This document shows positions 38,150-52,058 of a stretch of DNA of 64,000 nucleotides, piece after piece (within the stretch, counting starts at the first letter, position 1; every line of letters starts with the position of its first letter). The stretch comes from Cololabis saira. Taxonomy: Eukaryota > Chordata > Actinopteri > Beloniformes > Belonidae. The notes below the pieces were generated by a model that saw only the letters and a list, made by a program, of their open reading frames with translations, had not been told where the DNA came from and ran no database searches. The translations under genes were made by a program, and so were the position numbers. The stretch lies in the NCBI RefSeq assembly GCF_033807715.1, contig NC_084596.1, positions 30,946,879-31,010,878 of the forward strand, in the 5' to 3' direction.

Positions 38150-38790
38150 ATAAGGTGGAAATGAATACTTTTGCAACTTTCTCTTTATTGGTGATTTCAA
38201 GTTTTTTCCAACAATAAAGGAAGTAAAAAATAAATAAAAAAATAAAAGTAAAAACAAAATAAGAGAACAAACAGGTTGACTTAGAGCATACATTAATAAA
38301 AAAAAAAAACAGGATTTTACATTCACACAGTCAATGAGTTACATTCCACAGAATATAAAGTCCACCTTTCCCAGTATTTTATATACTGCTCAGCCTGTAA
38401 TCTTAAGGAGGAGGTCAGTTTTTCCATGCGACGTATATCCTCAACTATTGTGGTCCAGTCGTCCTTTGATGACAGATTTGTCTGCAGCCATTTCAGTGTA
38501 ATGGCCTTCTCGCTCGCAGCCGAGAGCACTTTATAGAGGTAGTTGTCCTGGGCCATAATAACCATTATGTGCCCACTGCCTAAATCGGCGATCGCATATC
38601 TAAACCTCACGGTATAAACTCTGAGTCATATGCCACCCACTTCAGTATTCTTGCATGTTTCTCAAGGTGAAGCCTTTTACAGTTTTTAAACCACGACCTC
38701 AAAGCAACTCTAGTCCATTGGTTTAACTTGTCTAAGTAAGGGTAATGGTGTTGGCAGTTACCTAATATTGACTCATTTAAAACGAATACT
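38150..38790 (-). mobile_element. L1/Tx1-like LINE fragment, reverse strand
   Basis: The - strand frame at 38323-38610 reads LYKVLSAASEKAITLKWLQT, then DDWTTIVEDI and RMEKLTSSLRLQ. This is the usual C-terminal text of L1-type ORF2 proteins in fish (AITRKWL...WxxIVxxIxxMEkLTf). Upstream sequence is frameshifted and the 5' part is missing. The T/A-rich stretch at 38150-38310 would be its 3' region. Confidence 0.75.
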
Positions 38791-39003
38791 TAAAAGACAG
38801 ATGTATCAAGAACATGATAGTGAATAACAGAATTAACCAAGCAGCCAAACACAGAACACACCCAATTGTATGCAGTGATTTATTTATTTTTTGCTCTCAG
38901 AACAGAGTCATCAACCAGTCTGACCATCATTATTACTGTACTAAACTAAACAGGTACGATTTGACCAGGTACACACCCAGCAATCGTTAACCTCCTCATT
39001 GTC

Positions 39004-39086
39004 TACCAGGAGTGGGGTTTGAACCCACGAGAGCATTTGCTCATTGGATCTTAAGTCCAACGCCTTAACCACTCGGCCATCCTGGT
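39004..39086 (-). tRNA. tRNA-Leu, anticodon TAA
   Basis: On the - strand the 83-nt sequence folds as a class II tRNA. Acceptor stem ACCAGGA pairs with TCCTGGT and is followed by discriminator A. The A box is TGGCCGAGTGG. The anticodon loop CTTAAGA carries anticodon TAA (39053-39051), the long variable arm is GAGCAAATGCTC, and the B box is GGTTCAAACCC. It should read UUA codons. Structure is intact. I do not see the usual run of four or more Ts close to its 3' end on this strand, so termination is unclear. No intron. It lies alone between the two THEM6-type genes. Confidence 0.95.
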
Positions 39087-39129
39087 TGTATTCCTGACTC
39101 ATAATTGCTTCGAAATGTGGAAACATACA

Positions 39130-39439
39130 AGTATGTGTGTGACAATAAAAATGATCATTCTTGTGTATTTTAAATTTTTCTTTTTATTTAAATTGAAAAA
39201 AATATATGAGTTTTGAATTAGTAAAACAAATGGCCTAATTTCTAATGGGTGTTTTTGAATTCAATTTAAAAAATATATATTATTTAATTAGTTTTATGTT
39301 TAAATTGACATAAAAGGCATTGAGACTTTTTACCTTTGCACATCTTGTCTTTCTCACACGGTATTATGATAAAAGATGACGTCATCACGATGCCGACAGT
39401 CAACCAATGAGATCGCATGACGTCACACTCAGGAAGTCA
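39130..39439. other. Intergenic AT-rich interval
   Basis: No gene or clear repeat. The second half approaches the probable promoter of the second THEM6-type gene and includes two TGACGTCA-like motifs (near 39377 and 39418). Confidence 0.4.
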
Positions 39440-39510
39440 TGCACATCGAATCTACCGGCTTTCTTGAAGTTGCATCTTGTTCCATGGTAGCACTTTGCAC
39501 GGTATTCACG
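39440..39510 (+). promoter_or_regulatory. Probable non-coding first exon of the second THEM6-type gene
   Basis: The segment ends in the donor 'GTATTCACG|GTGAGTTAA' at 39510/39511 and lies downstream of CpG- and TGACGTCA-containing sequence. The coding exon starts after a CAG acceptor at 40020, again with AGAG before ATG. The 5' limit is not defined. Confidence 0.5.
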
Positions 39511-40024
39511 GTGAGTTAAAGAGCCACAGAAAGACCCCATGTGTTGTGTTTATGAAGCGTAGTTAGATTTCGGTACGGAAAATTAAAAAGTGTCCACTTT
39601 TGCGTCAGCTCGTTCGCTCTTTCTTGCAAGGCCACACGCTTCCTGCGGCTAGCAGCTAGGCTAACCGCTCCATTCATCTGGACGGAGCTCCGTTAGCTCC
39701 GTTAGCTCCTCAGTGTTGTCAAGGTTGAAGTGGCTGTTTGTGGCAAAATGCTGCTCCTCTATGTGTAGCCAGAATATGAAGGTGGTTAATAATAAAAAAA
39801 ATACGGACCTCATGTTTTCATACACACCTTCACTTACAATGATGATGTCAAAGATGCATATGGTTGAATAACTTGACTGTAGTCATAAGTTTAGAATATA
39901 CTTTCATAAGAAATGATTGCCAACGAAGCCACGTGTATATCCTTGTCATAACATTATGTGGATTTGTTTTCAAATGCATCATTTGGCTTGTTATGTGTAA
40001 TACTTGAACTGTCATTGCAGAGAG

Positions 40025-41171
40025 ATGTTGCTGCTGGTGCTGAGCGCCCTCCTCCTGCTCTTCTGCAACCTGGATGTGTGGTACTTCCTACGGGGGGCCC
40101 AGGTCTTCTTCCAGGCATATTTCCTGCCCAGAATAGGGGATATTCTAGCAGAGCAAAGTATTGATGGCATGGTCCTTCCCCATGATTTGGACTACTTGGG
40201 CCATATGAACAACTCAAGATATCTGAGGGAGTGTGACTTTGCTCGTTTTCACCATTACATGAGAAATGGGCTGTTTATGGCCTCATGGAAACTGGGGGCC
40301 AAAATGGTGGTAGGGGCCTCCACCATCCGGTACCGACGCTCCTTGGCCTTCCAAGAGGCTTTTGAGATTCGGACCAAAGTGCTAGGCTGGGATGAGAAGG
40401 CTTTTTACTTGGAGCAGCGCTTTGTTTCCAAAAAAGATGGCTTTGTGTCCGCAGTCATGCTTTGTAGGCAGAATGTGGTGCGTTGCAGCCCAGAGAGGAT
40501 CATTGAATTTGTCTGCGAAAAAAAGGTAAGTAACTTTAAGGTGTGAATGAAAGAGCTGAGGGTAATAATTGTTTTATTTAGTGATTAATCTGCAGATTTC
40601 TAAACCAGGGATTGGTTTAGTTAGCCTATTAAACTTCAGAAAATAGAAATACACGCTTCAAGTTTGATATTACAAATGTGTACTGATTTAGTTGTCTCGA
40701 TATAGACAAAAAAAGCTGATCATTTGAATTGGAGACATTAAAGAATCTTTTCTTCTTTTTTTAAAACAAAGAATGACGGTTATTCATTCTCATCTTATTA
40801 AACTAATCATTGTATAAATGAAAGGCCGGAAAACAGCAGTTAGAATCCAGTCAGTGCTTTTATTATCAGAAATGACAAAGCAGGAAATCATGTAATTTGA
40901 GAAACTTGAATTGTTTAATGGATTATTTAAATTCTCACAATGCTCTGTATTTCTACTGTTCTAGCTCTGTATTTGCAGTTCTAGTTTGTTTGTTTTTTTT
41001 TTGCCTTTTTTCTTTCTGTTTTTTTTTTGCTAACAATATGTTTGACTCTGCATTTATGTACAGATTGAATGTCCAGAGTTTTCAGAGGAGCTCAAACACT
41101 GGATCAGCTTCATTTCAGCCAGCAGCCAGGCGCTGAGGGCAGAGAGTGGATTGGAAAATAAGAACAAATGA
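40025..41171 (+). CDS. them6: THEM6-type thioesterase-fold protein, second copy
   Basis: Two coding exons, 40025-40525 and 41064-41171, encode 202 residues. A hydrophobic N-terminal segment with DVWYFLR is followed by [43 protein letters not shown] and the end block [18 protein letters not shown]. Exon borders, phase and the AGAG-ATG start match the first copy, so this is a tandem duplicate. It retains the residues around HMNN typical of the family. The intron is longer (538 bp) than in the first copy (104 bp). Several AT-rich stretches of the long 3' UTR follow, up to a poly(A) signal at 42297. Confidence 0.93.
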
Positions 41172-42296
41172 AGTGACACCGTGAAACCACAAGTCATGAG
41201 TGTAGACACTCTTTCGAGGCATTGCACAGACACACGCAGCACTTACACCCACACATTTACATGTAGAAAGTTTTAGCTGACTTCCAGAAATCCATATACG
41301 TCTGATTTTGGTCAGTCTTACTGTGTATTTTTGTATGATGTGAATTCTCAACATATGACAGCTAATTATGAAAACTTGAACTGTACAGAAGTTATTCTCT
41401 GAAAAGAAAAAAAAAAGTGAACTCGGAAAGTAGCTTTATCCTTTTAACTTAAGTAGTTGAGTTTGAATAGACTGGTTTCAGACATCTTCACTCTCACTGA
41501 AAACAATTGTCTGAATTCAAGTAAGCATGTAGTGAAAAACCTAATCTTCCACTAACATCAGTGCATGTTTTAAAACAATCAGAATATTTTACGTGCCTGT
41601 TTCTTGTAGTTTACAGTTACAAAGAGTTATAACTTCTAACAGAGAAAAAAAAGAAAAACCGGTGTGAGGAAAAACTTGAATGGACAGATTCAGCATTTAC
41701 TGATAAATATTGTATTCCTCCCATCAGTATTTTGCACAAATTAATCCTTGTTGAATATTTTAAAGGGAATATTCCATCTTGAGGGATCAATTTATCCGCA
41801 CAATATTTGCTCCCTTGCCATAGTTAAAAAAACAAAACAAACAAAGTGGATGGCTTTTTGATTGGAATCGCATGTGTACATTGTTTTTCTTTTTTAAGAA
41901 AGTGTATGAATTTTGATTGGCACGTATAATAAGCAAATGATAACAAGAGGTTGCTGGCAACTTTTAAAAATGTGCAATGCAGAATGAACACTGAATGTTT
42001 GAATGTTCATATTTAGGAAACCAATTTGAGATGATCAACCTTCTCATTCGTGCATCAGAGCTTTTTTTTGTGACCAAAGTAATGTATTCTGTGTTTTGGG
42101 GAAATTAGATTTTTTAAAATGTATGGTTGATCTGTTATTTATGTTGTCAATGCACTGACAAAAAAATTCTGTTTAATATACCGAAGTTTGATTATATGCA
42201 TTGTATGTTTATTTTCCACTTATTGTACATTATTTTTGAAATTGATTTATTTATCAGATATTATTTATTGTATTTGATCCTTTAAATGCGTTTTAA

Positions 42297-42302
42297 AATA
42301 AA
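42297..42302 (+). terminator. Poly(A) signal of the second THEM6-type gene
   Basis: AATAAA about 1.1 kb after the stop codon, at the end of an AT-rich 3' UTR with no closer convincing signal. Confidence 0.6.
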
Positions 42303-42419
42303 AATGCACTGGAAATTACCTGGGTGAATTTTCTTTACAAGTCGAGTGCCAATGTGATTATATATTGACTGATCTGTGATGCTACTTGTCTAAACTGTAA
42401 AGAACAATTAGTAATCCAG

Positions 42420-42585
42420 GTAACCTGACATCAAGAGGGTTATTGGTTCAAATCCCAGCCAACTCTTTTGTTTTTATGTGATGTGGAGTTAGCATGTGTT
42501 CTCTCTGTCTTTGGATGTTTTCCAGCTATTCTGGCTTCCTCCTACAGTCTGAAAACATGCATATTAGGATCAATCAATCAAACCA
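42420..42585 (+). mobile_element. Degraded SINE
   Basis: The segment has 'GGTTCAAATCCCAGCCAACT' (B-box-like), then 'TGGAGTTAGCATGTGTTCTC', 'CTGGCTTCCTCCTACAGTCT' and 'GAAAACATGCATATTAGGAT'. This matches the order of blocks in the common teleost SINE that reads '...TCCGGCTTCCTCCCACAGTCCAAAAACATGCA'. Diverged, so old. Confidence 0.75.
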
Positions 42586-42879
42586 ACCAAACCAATTTGT
42601 GCAGAATTAAAACGTAAGCAAAAAAAAACACCACTAAACAAGTCCAAAATAGTTGAGGTTGGTATTTACAGCGATGATACTTTAATTACTTCTTAAAAAT
42701 GAGTGTGTCCATGACGTCACTGTGGACCAGGGGGTTACAGCAGCTTTCAGTGTTTGTGTGGCGGAGAAAACTAGTGGAGAAAAGACAGGCTGGAGTTTCA
42801 ATTACGGTATATGGAAATATTTTCCCAAAATACGGAAGGAATGGAGTTAAACCACAAAGGGTAGCCCAGTGTCACCAGC

Positions 42880-43480
42880 AGAATGAATGAATGAATTTAT
42901 TTCGAACATGTATATAAAAAATAAAAATAAACAGTAACATCTTCATATACACATAGGTTCGATAAAGGAGTAGGAAGAAGTATACACTTTTTCCTAGTTC
43001 CTACCCCTTTATAACTATGAATTTACATTATTGCTTTTATATCTACACAATATCCATATAGTCTATATAAATACTACGTAAAGATGCCTATTACTACTTA
43101 ATTATCCATATAAGTATATAGAAAATATAAATATTACATAAATATATCAATATATAGAAAATACAAATATATAAATCTATATAAATATATACTATATAAA
43201 CTACATAAATATCCCTATAAATACATATATGCTACATACATAATAAATATATATAAACTATCCCTCTCAACATATAATATATACTACATAAATATTCACA
43301 TAAATATCTAAACATATCTTAAGCAAGTATAATATATTTTCCCCATTTTATTTGTTTATCACACACCTCGTTAACCCATTTCCATATACCTGTTTATAAA
43401 TAATTTTTTTGTATCTCTTTTTGAACAGATTTATGTAGAATCAAAACGGGTTGGATTTGAATTAATTGAGAGAATCTCAT
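42880..43480 (-). repeat. LINE-type 3' region with (GAAT)n start, AT-rich
   Basis: It begins with (GAAT)n, then 'TTTATTTCGAACATGTATAT' and 'AAAGGAGTAGGAAGAAGTAT', followed by about 350 bp of TATATAAATA-rich sequence. This fits the reversed 3' end of a teleost LINE. No coding part is left. Confidence 0.55.
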
Positions 43481-43488
43481 TAGGAAAA

Positions 43489-44879
43489 CGGTGTTCTGCC
43501 AATCCTTGCTACCCGTCGAGAACTGCTTTGTGGTTCGGCGCATGCGCACAGTCGATTTTCAAAGTTTGATTGCCACGCCCATAATTTCTTACATCCCTTC
43601 AGTCCACGCTGCTGTTAACGGTGAGTAACATCCTCAAAATCCCTAAGAAGATACATATTTAAATATATATACAAGCCAGGAGAGATCATTTTAGATGCTT
43701 CCCGGGCCCAGATTTCTCCTTTTCTCTCTAAAAATCTGTTTCGCGGGGCAGTATCAGATCAGTGTTAGCTTAACTCTGCTAAGCTAATACACACGTAATT
43801 AAACACCGTGTTCTGTCGATTTCTGCTGCTTTGTCTAACAATGCTACCGCCGCATAAACCGATAGCGTCTCGCTATCGATTTTTGCTACCCTATCAAAAA
43901 ATGCTACCTAATGGTTTTTTACCTTTTGTAGAGCTACAATTTTACTGTGTTTTACTCCCTAAACCACTCCCTTTTCCCCCAAGTGGTCCTTGTCTCTTGC
44001 CAGGTCGTCATTGTAAATAAAAATGTGTTCTTAATGACCTGCCTGGTTAAACAAAGGCCAATGACTGAATGAATATCAAATAAAGCGAGATAATTGTTTT
44101 TTTTCCCTCTATATCTTTAATGTTCACAAAGTGTAACGTAATTCATGTTATGGGTGGTGTATTTTGAAGGATCAAATACTCAACATATTATCCATATCCA
44201 TATTATCAATTTTACATCAATATTTCAGGGGTAGCATAATTTGACAATCCAGTAACATCCTATCAAATAATGCTCCCGTCACTTAATGCATTCAGGTAAG
44301 ATATTAATCACCTCACTGCCACTGCAGGATGAATGTCAGCATACTTACACCTCAATTTATCAATTTTAAATCACTATTTTTGGATTGATAATAAGTATAA
44401 AACAATAAGAAATAAAAGTAAAGGCACACAAACAAATTGTCTCAATTTCTCGTTTCAAAAAAACATTTAAAACAGTAGATGAACAGAGGGCAAAATCTAA
44501 CATCACAATATTTTTTAGCATAATTTGATAATGCATTAACTATCAAATAATGCTCCCGTCACTTAATGCATTCAGGTAAGATTAATCAACTCACTGCCAC
44601 TGCAGGATGAAGGTAAGCATACTTATACCCCCCAATTTATCCATTTTAAATCAATATTTCAGGGGTAGCATAATTTGATAGTCCAATATCATCCTGATGA
44701 TGTTACTCGCCGTTAACAGCAGCGTGGATTGGAGGGATGAAATTTTGGGCGTGGCAATCACCATAGACATATACGTATATATGTCTATGGCAATCACACT
44801 TTGAAAACGACTTTGCGCGTGCACAGAACCACAAAGTAGCAGTTCTCGACGGGTAGCAAAGATTGACAGAACACACCGC
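43489..44879. mobile_element. Non-coding element with about 130-bp terminal inverted repeats
   Basis: The left end GTGTTCTGCCAATCCTTGCT, then ACCCGTCGAGAACTGC and GCTGCTGTTAACGG, is repeated in inverted form at the right end (about 44700-44879, ending TGACAGAACAC). Inside, blocks containing 'AATGCTCCCGTCACTTAATG' occur twice (about 44270 and 44548). The inner part 43806-44400 has a reversed relative at 48884-49441. No open frame of note, so it is non-autonomous or the flank of a larger transposon. Confidence 0.7.
44762..44789. mobile_element. 28-bp palindromic insertion with 8-bp target duplication
   Basis: The palindrome has arms CATAGACATATA and TATATGTCTATG and is flanked by the direct repeat GCAATCAC (44754-44761 and 44790-44797). 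The matching inverted repeat at the left end of the same element (near 43575) has the uninterrupted site, which shows that this is an insertion. Confidence 0.75.
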
Positions 44880-45817
44880 ATTAGTTCCCTGCACTTCACT
44901 TCTTCAGTGAGAGAAGGGAGTCATTTTCCTCCTCATGCATGTCAGATAAGTGATGCTCTCCTGACCTTATTGATCATACAGGACACACTGATTGAATTTA
45001 TTCTAAACCGTCAAATCTCTTTCATCACTCACCGCAGCATCCTACTCCTGACTCTGACTCACTCATGCACCTAGATGTCTCACTTGATGTAATCATCAAT
45101 TTAATTGGTCATAATATTTGGTAAATTATTGTTTTTATTTTAATTGTAAAACAATTTGTAATGCATGCATGTAAACCTATTTTATTTATTTTTTTAAAGA
45201 TTTTATTTCACCTAGTTACACTGCTCTCAGTCAGGACAGCGTAAACAATCATGGAGGTGGACATGGCATATTTTCACATGATATAACTTTATAAGTCATC
45301 ACCCAGCATTCCTGGTCATTAATCCATCTCATGTAAGAATATTTTCTTTTCCAGATTATTCTCTCTGAGAAGAGTGCACTAGTGTTCAGACAGGTACATA
45401 AAACCTGTTCATTTGTTTAACATTAAAGTCTTAAATAAAGTTGAATAATAATGACCCACTTCATAATAGTCAAGTTCCTGCTGAGCAGTCCAGCAGACAT
45501 GCATCAAACAATCTATCCAAATGTCAACAGAACATGAATCACTGAAACATACAAAGAGAACAATACAAAGAACGGTCATTTGTTTATACTGTTCTCTTGT
45601 AATGTTTCTATGATTCCAGTTCTGTTAATTTGGATTGATTGATTGATTGATTCATGTCAGCTGTATTGCTCAGCAGGGCATTATAATGCAAGTTCACCCT
45701 TTGCAATTAACTTGTATTTATCTGGGATATTTAACATTGGAATTGGAAAGTGAAGAAGACATTTTAAATATCCAAAATCAATTCACAATTGTATTTCTCC
45801 TGTTGCTCTTGTTAGAA
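44880..45817. other. Sequence before the integrase gene; no clear gene
   Basis: AT-rich with a short (GATT)n at about 45630. The open frame from 45647 runs into the integrase exon, but its part before 45818 shows no domain and is most simply intron or 5' UTR. Confidence 0.4.
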
Positions 45818-48294
<2,477 letters not shown>

Positions 48295-48339
48295 GTAAGT
48301 TTGTTTCTCATTATTCTCATTGTCATTAACCCTCCTGAA

Positions 48340-48550
48340 TTGGGCCAAGGAAGGAAGAAGAGGGAAGGATGCAAAGGGAAGTAAAAAAGGATGGAGGAAA
48401 GAGGGAAGGAAAGTAAGAAAGAGAAGAGGTAGCGTGGAAAGGAAATAGAAAGGAAGGAGGATGGAGGAAATAAAAAGGGAAAGAGAAGAAGGAAAAAAGG
48501 GAAGTGGGAGGAAGGACAGAAGGAAGGAAAGAAAGGAGGCAGTAAAGAGG
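48340..48550. repeat. Purine-rich (GGAA/AAGGA) tract
   Basis: About 210 bp almost entirely of A and G on the + strand. It explains the long Phe/Leu/Ser/Pro open frames on the - strand, which are not genes. Confidence 0.9.
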
Positions 48551-48577
48551 AAGCACAATAGCTGTCATGAGAAATGA

Positions 48578-48693
<116 letters not shown>

Positions 48694-48883
48694 ACTCTTG
48701 ACAATTAGAAACTACTTGAAGAATATAGCAATATCAATATGGCGGTATTTTGCAAAAAATATTGTGATGTTAGATTTTGCCCTCTGTTCATCTACTGTTT
48801 TAAATGTTTTTTGAAACGAGAAATTTAGACAATTTATTGTTTGTGTGTCTTTACTTACTTACTATTTCTTATTATTTTATACT

Positions 48884-49441
48884 TATTATCAATCCAAAAA
48901 TAGTGATTACAAAATTGATAAATTGAGGTGTAAGTATGCTGACATTCATCCTGCAGTGGCAGTGAGATTAGTATCTTACCTGAATGCATTAAGTGATGGG
49001 AGCATTATTTGATAGGATGTTGCCGGACTATCAAATTATGCTACCCCTGAAATATTGATTTAAAATTGATAATATGGGGTGTTGAGTATTTGATCCTTCA
49101 AAATACACTACCCATGACATGAATTGCATTACACTTTGTAAACATTATATGATAAAGAGAATTTATTTATTTGATATTCATTCAGTCATTGGCCTTTGTT
49201 TAACCAGGCAGGTCATTAAGAACACATTTTTATTTACAATAACGGCCTGGCAAGAGACAAGGACCATTTGGGGGAAAGGAAGTGGGTTAGGGAGTAAAAC
49301 ACAGTAAAATTGTATCTCTACAATGGTAGACACCATTAGGTAGCATTTTTTGATAGGGTAGCAAAAATCGATAGACAGACGCTATCGGATTATGCAGCGG
49401 TAGCATTGTTAGACAAAGCAGCAGAAATCGACAGAACACTG
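48884..49441. mobile_element. Reversed copy of the inner part of the 43.8-44.4 kb element
   Basis: Read on the - strand, 49441 to 48884 reproduces 43806-44400: GTGTTCTGTCGATTTCTGCT, then TAACAATGCTACCG, AAACAAAGGCCAATGACTGA and the block with AATGCTCCCATCACTTAATG. The two are about 4.5 kb apart, in opposite orientation, and enclose the integrase gene. They may be the long inverted ends of one transposon or two independent insertions. Confidence 0.75.
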
Positions 49442-50025
49442 TATTACTGTGAGAGTCAAAAAATAGTCATAAAATGCCAATGGAAAATGACATTGAGCTG
49501 TTGAGTTCATAAGTTATTTTTTTGTGTTTTACTACAACTGTAGCCTACAGTCATGGCCTTTGAGGCACAAATATGTTTACATGTTTTTTACAGACTTTCT
49601 GTTTGCACTTTTGTTATTGCACTAAAAATGTACACTATTACAGAATGGACGTTCTGCTTTCTTTCAATTGTTTTATATTAATTTATACAATTTTAAATTA
49701 AGAAGGACAGGATTGTGTTTAAGAAAGATACTTTATTTTATTCAGTTAATTTTGTTATTTTGTATTAAAGTGAATTGCTGGATAATAATTTGTTTTCCAT
49801 GTGTTCATGGCAATCAAAAAATGCATCGTATTCAATTCAGGTTCGAGTCAAAAAGTTAAAAAATCGTTTCACTCACAAAAAAAGGGGCTAAAAAAATTCA
49901 CCACGTCAGGAAGGGTGAAGGCAACCGGGTTGGCCGGTCCTACCGACGAGGTGTCCATTTATTTATTTTTCAGGCAGTTGGCAACCCATTCTGCATATAT
50001 AGCAAGAAACTGTTCTGATATGTAG
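49442..50025. other. Intergenic; no gene recognised
   Basis: AT-rich, short open frames only. The frame 49801-50025 has no motif. Confidence 0.4.
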
Positions 50026-50438
50026 GCTGCGTCCGAAATTCCATACTTCCACCCTAATGAGTATGCAAAAACAGTATGTGAGATTTTTTTGTGCGTCCGA
50101 AACATTAGTACGTACGCTCTATCCATACTCATTTTTTTAGTGTGGATTGATGGACACTAGCCAAGCAGAAACTTCCCACAATGCAATGCAGCAGCGTTTG
50201 GTTGCTAAGTGATACGTATATGTCATAAGTATAATATTAAATATAATAATATTATTATATAATATTAATATTATAATACTCGTATATAATAATATTATAT
50301 AATGTCATCTTGTTTCGGCCAGGATAAACGGGAAATAGCGGAGCGGTGCTGCTACGCTGTGTGATATTTACTCAAAAGTGTACCGAACTTAAGTATACTT
50401 TTTAGTATATACTGTTTAGTAGGGCATTTCGGATGCAC
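50026..50438. mobile_element. MITE with GTCCGAAAT-type terminal inverted repeats
   Basis: The left end GGCTGCGTCCGAAATTCCAT is matched by the right end GGGCATTTCGGATGCACC in inverted form. The subterminal sequence is rich in AGTATAC/GTATACT motifs. No coding capacity. This type is widespread in teleost genomes. Confidence 0.7.
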
Positions 50439-50723
50439 CGGTAGACTCATTAATTTAGGTGTTAAATAGTAAAATTTTGTGAAAGAAAAGCTTTAATTTG
50501 CAGAGTTAAGCCTTCAATTGAGGGTTATATGCAGTAATCGAGTTGAGGGGGGATGAGGGGGGATGGCATCCCTCCTGAAATAAAAACGGTCAAAATCATC
50601 CCCCCTGTAAAGCTGCCATCCCCCCTTTCCATCCCGTCATTTCATGAATGAATGTGGTTTTACTGCTATTTCAACATTTAGAGTCATCACCATTAAAAAT
50701 AACAGTAGAAAAAATACTTATTT

Positions 50724-50888
50724 GACAATTTTCATCTGTTTCAAGTAAATTTTCACTTGAAATAAGTAGAAAAATCTGCCATTGGGACAAGATTTATCTT
50801 CTTATTACAAGCAAAAAAATCTTGTTCCATTGGCAGATTTTTCTACTTATTTTAAGTGAAAATCTACTTGAAACAAGTGAAAATTGTT
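50724..50888. repeat. About 165-bp near-perfect palindrome
   Basis: The left arm runs ACAATTTTCATCTGTTTCAAG, then AAGTAGAAAAATCTGCCATT. The right arm reverses it as AATGGCAGATTTTTCTACTT, then CTTGAAACAAGTGAAAATTGT, around a short centre near 50805. Single strands would form a long hairpin. It is probably a foldback-type element, with no coding sequence. Confidence 0.8.
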
Positions 50889-51301
50889 GTTTTTTCCAGT
50901 GACGAGTCTTTTTTTTAAGTCTAATGAGATTTTTTTTACTAAAATAAGACATTTTAACTAGAAATAAGACAAATATTCTTGTTAAGATTTTGAGTTTTTG
51001 CAGTGATCCATTTTACTTATCCTGTGAAGGACAGAGTCATATTGATAAGTTCAGAAAAGTGTTTTTTATTTTTGTGTTTTGATGTATTTGATGTAAGCCC
51101 AGTGGATATTTAAAGCTTACAGAAGGCTGCATTTAACTGCTGCTATGTCATTCCTGCAGTATTTCTGCAGGCGTTTTGGTCAGTGCTATTATTTGTAATA
51201 TATTATATTATTTGTAATCAGCACAAATGATCTGTCCCCATATGATAAAATCCACCATCCCCCCTGACTTTTTTTTTTACAACTCGAGTACTGGTTATAT
51301 G

Positions 51302-51824
51302 TTACGACGGAGTATTAGGGCCAAACTAAGACAAAAAAAAAAGGAAATTACAAGAATAAAGTCGTAAAATTACGAGAATAAAGTCGTAAAGTTACGAGAA
51401 TAAAGTCGTAATATTACGAGAATAAAGTCGTAAAATTACGAGAATAAAGTCGTAATATTACGAGAATAAAGTCGTAATTCTGAGCAGTCTTCTCCCTGTG
51501 TTAAAATGAGGAATATTGAGCATCTTGTGAAGTTATATTTTGGTATCCGCTTCACAAATAAGTAAATACTTCACCTTTTGGCACATTATCAGTATAAGGA
51601 CTTTAAAGCGATTTTGCAAACAACTGTGTCTATTTCGAAGAAGGAACTACGGAAGAGTATTGGGCCAGGCAGGGGAAAAATACAAGTTGAAATGCTGAGG
51701 AAAAAAGGCGAAATTTTGACTTTATTCACGACATTACGACTTTTTTTCTCGAAGTGCACAATAAAAAAAATCTTCCACTCTCAAATTTTTTTTCTCTTGC
51801 ATGGCCCTAATACTCTTCCGTAAT
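51302..51824. mobile_element. MITE of the TTACGGAAGAGTATTAGGGCCA family with internal minisatellite
   Basis: The left end TTACGACGGAGTATTAGGGC and the right end GCCCTAATACTCTTCCGTAA are inverted repeats. About 51350-51478 consists of tandem units of about 21 bp reading AATAAAGTCGTAATATTACGAG with small changes. The rest is a short frame with no known domain (51578-51823). Relatives lie at 52777-53092 and 55441-55990. Confidence 0.75.
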
Positions 51825-52058
51825 ATGTTATATTTTCCAACGTATACATAGAAAATGTAAACCAGGTTGGATTTTGGAGGGCTTTTAATTTGAAATTCAC
51901 AGGTCTTTAAAAAATTAAACCCATTGGGTTTCCGGTGTCCGAGTTGTGACCACGCCCACTCCACTTCCTGTAAACAAACCAACAGAAGGCGTGTTTCCGT
52001 TTATGTCACTGCCGTCCCGTCGGTTGTTTTTTACCGAGACTTTCTACTCCCTTCGACG

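Noticed and set aside
51350..51478. Regular roughly 21-bp repeats resembling a CRISPR array
   Set aside because: Units are directly adjacent without unique spacers and lie inside a eukaryotic MITE; this is a minisatellite.
51924..52058. In-frame upstream ATG extending the first TRIM by 45 residues
   Set aside because: The leader has no TRIM similarity, and the second TRIM starts a similar short distance before its RING; most likely 5' UTR.
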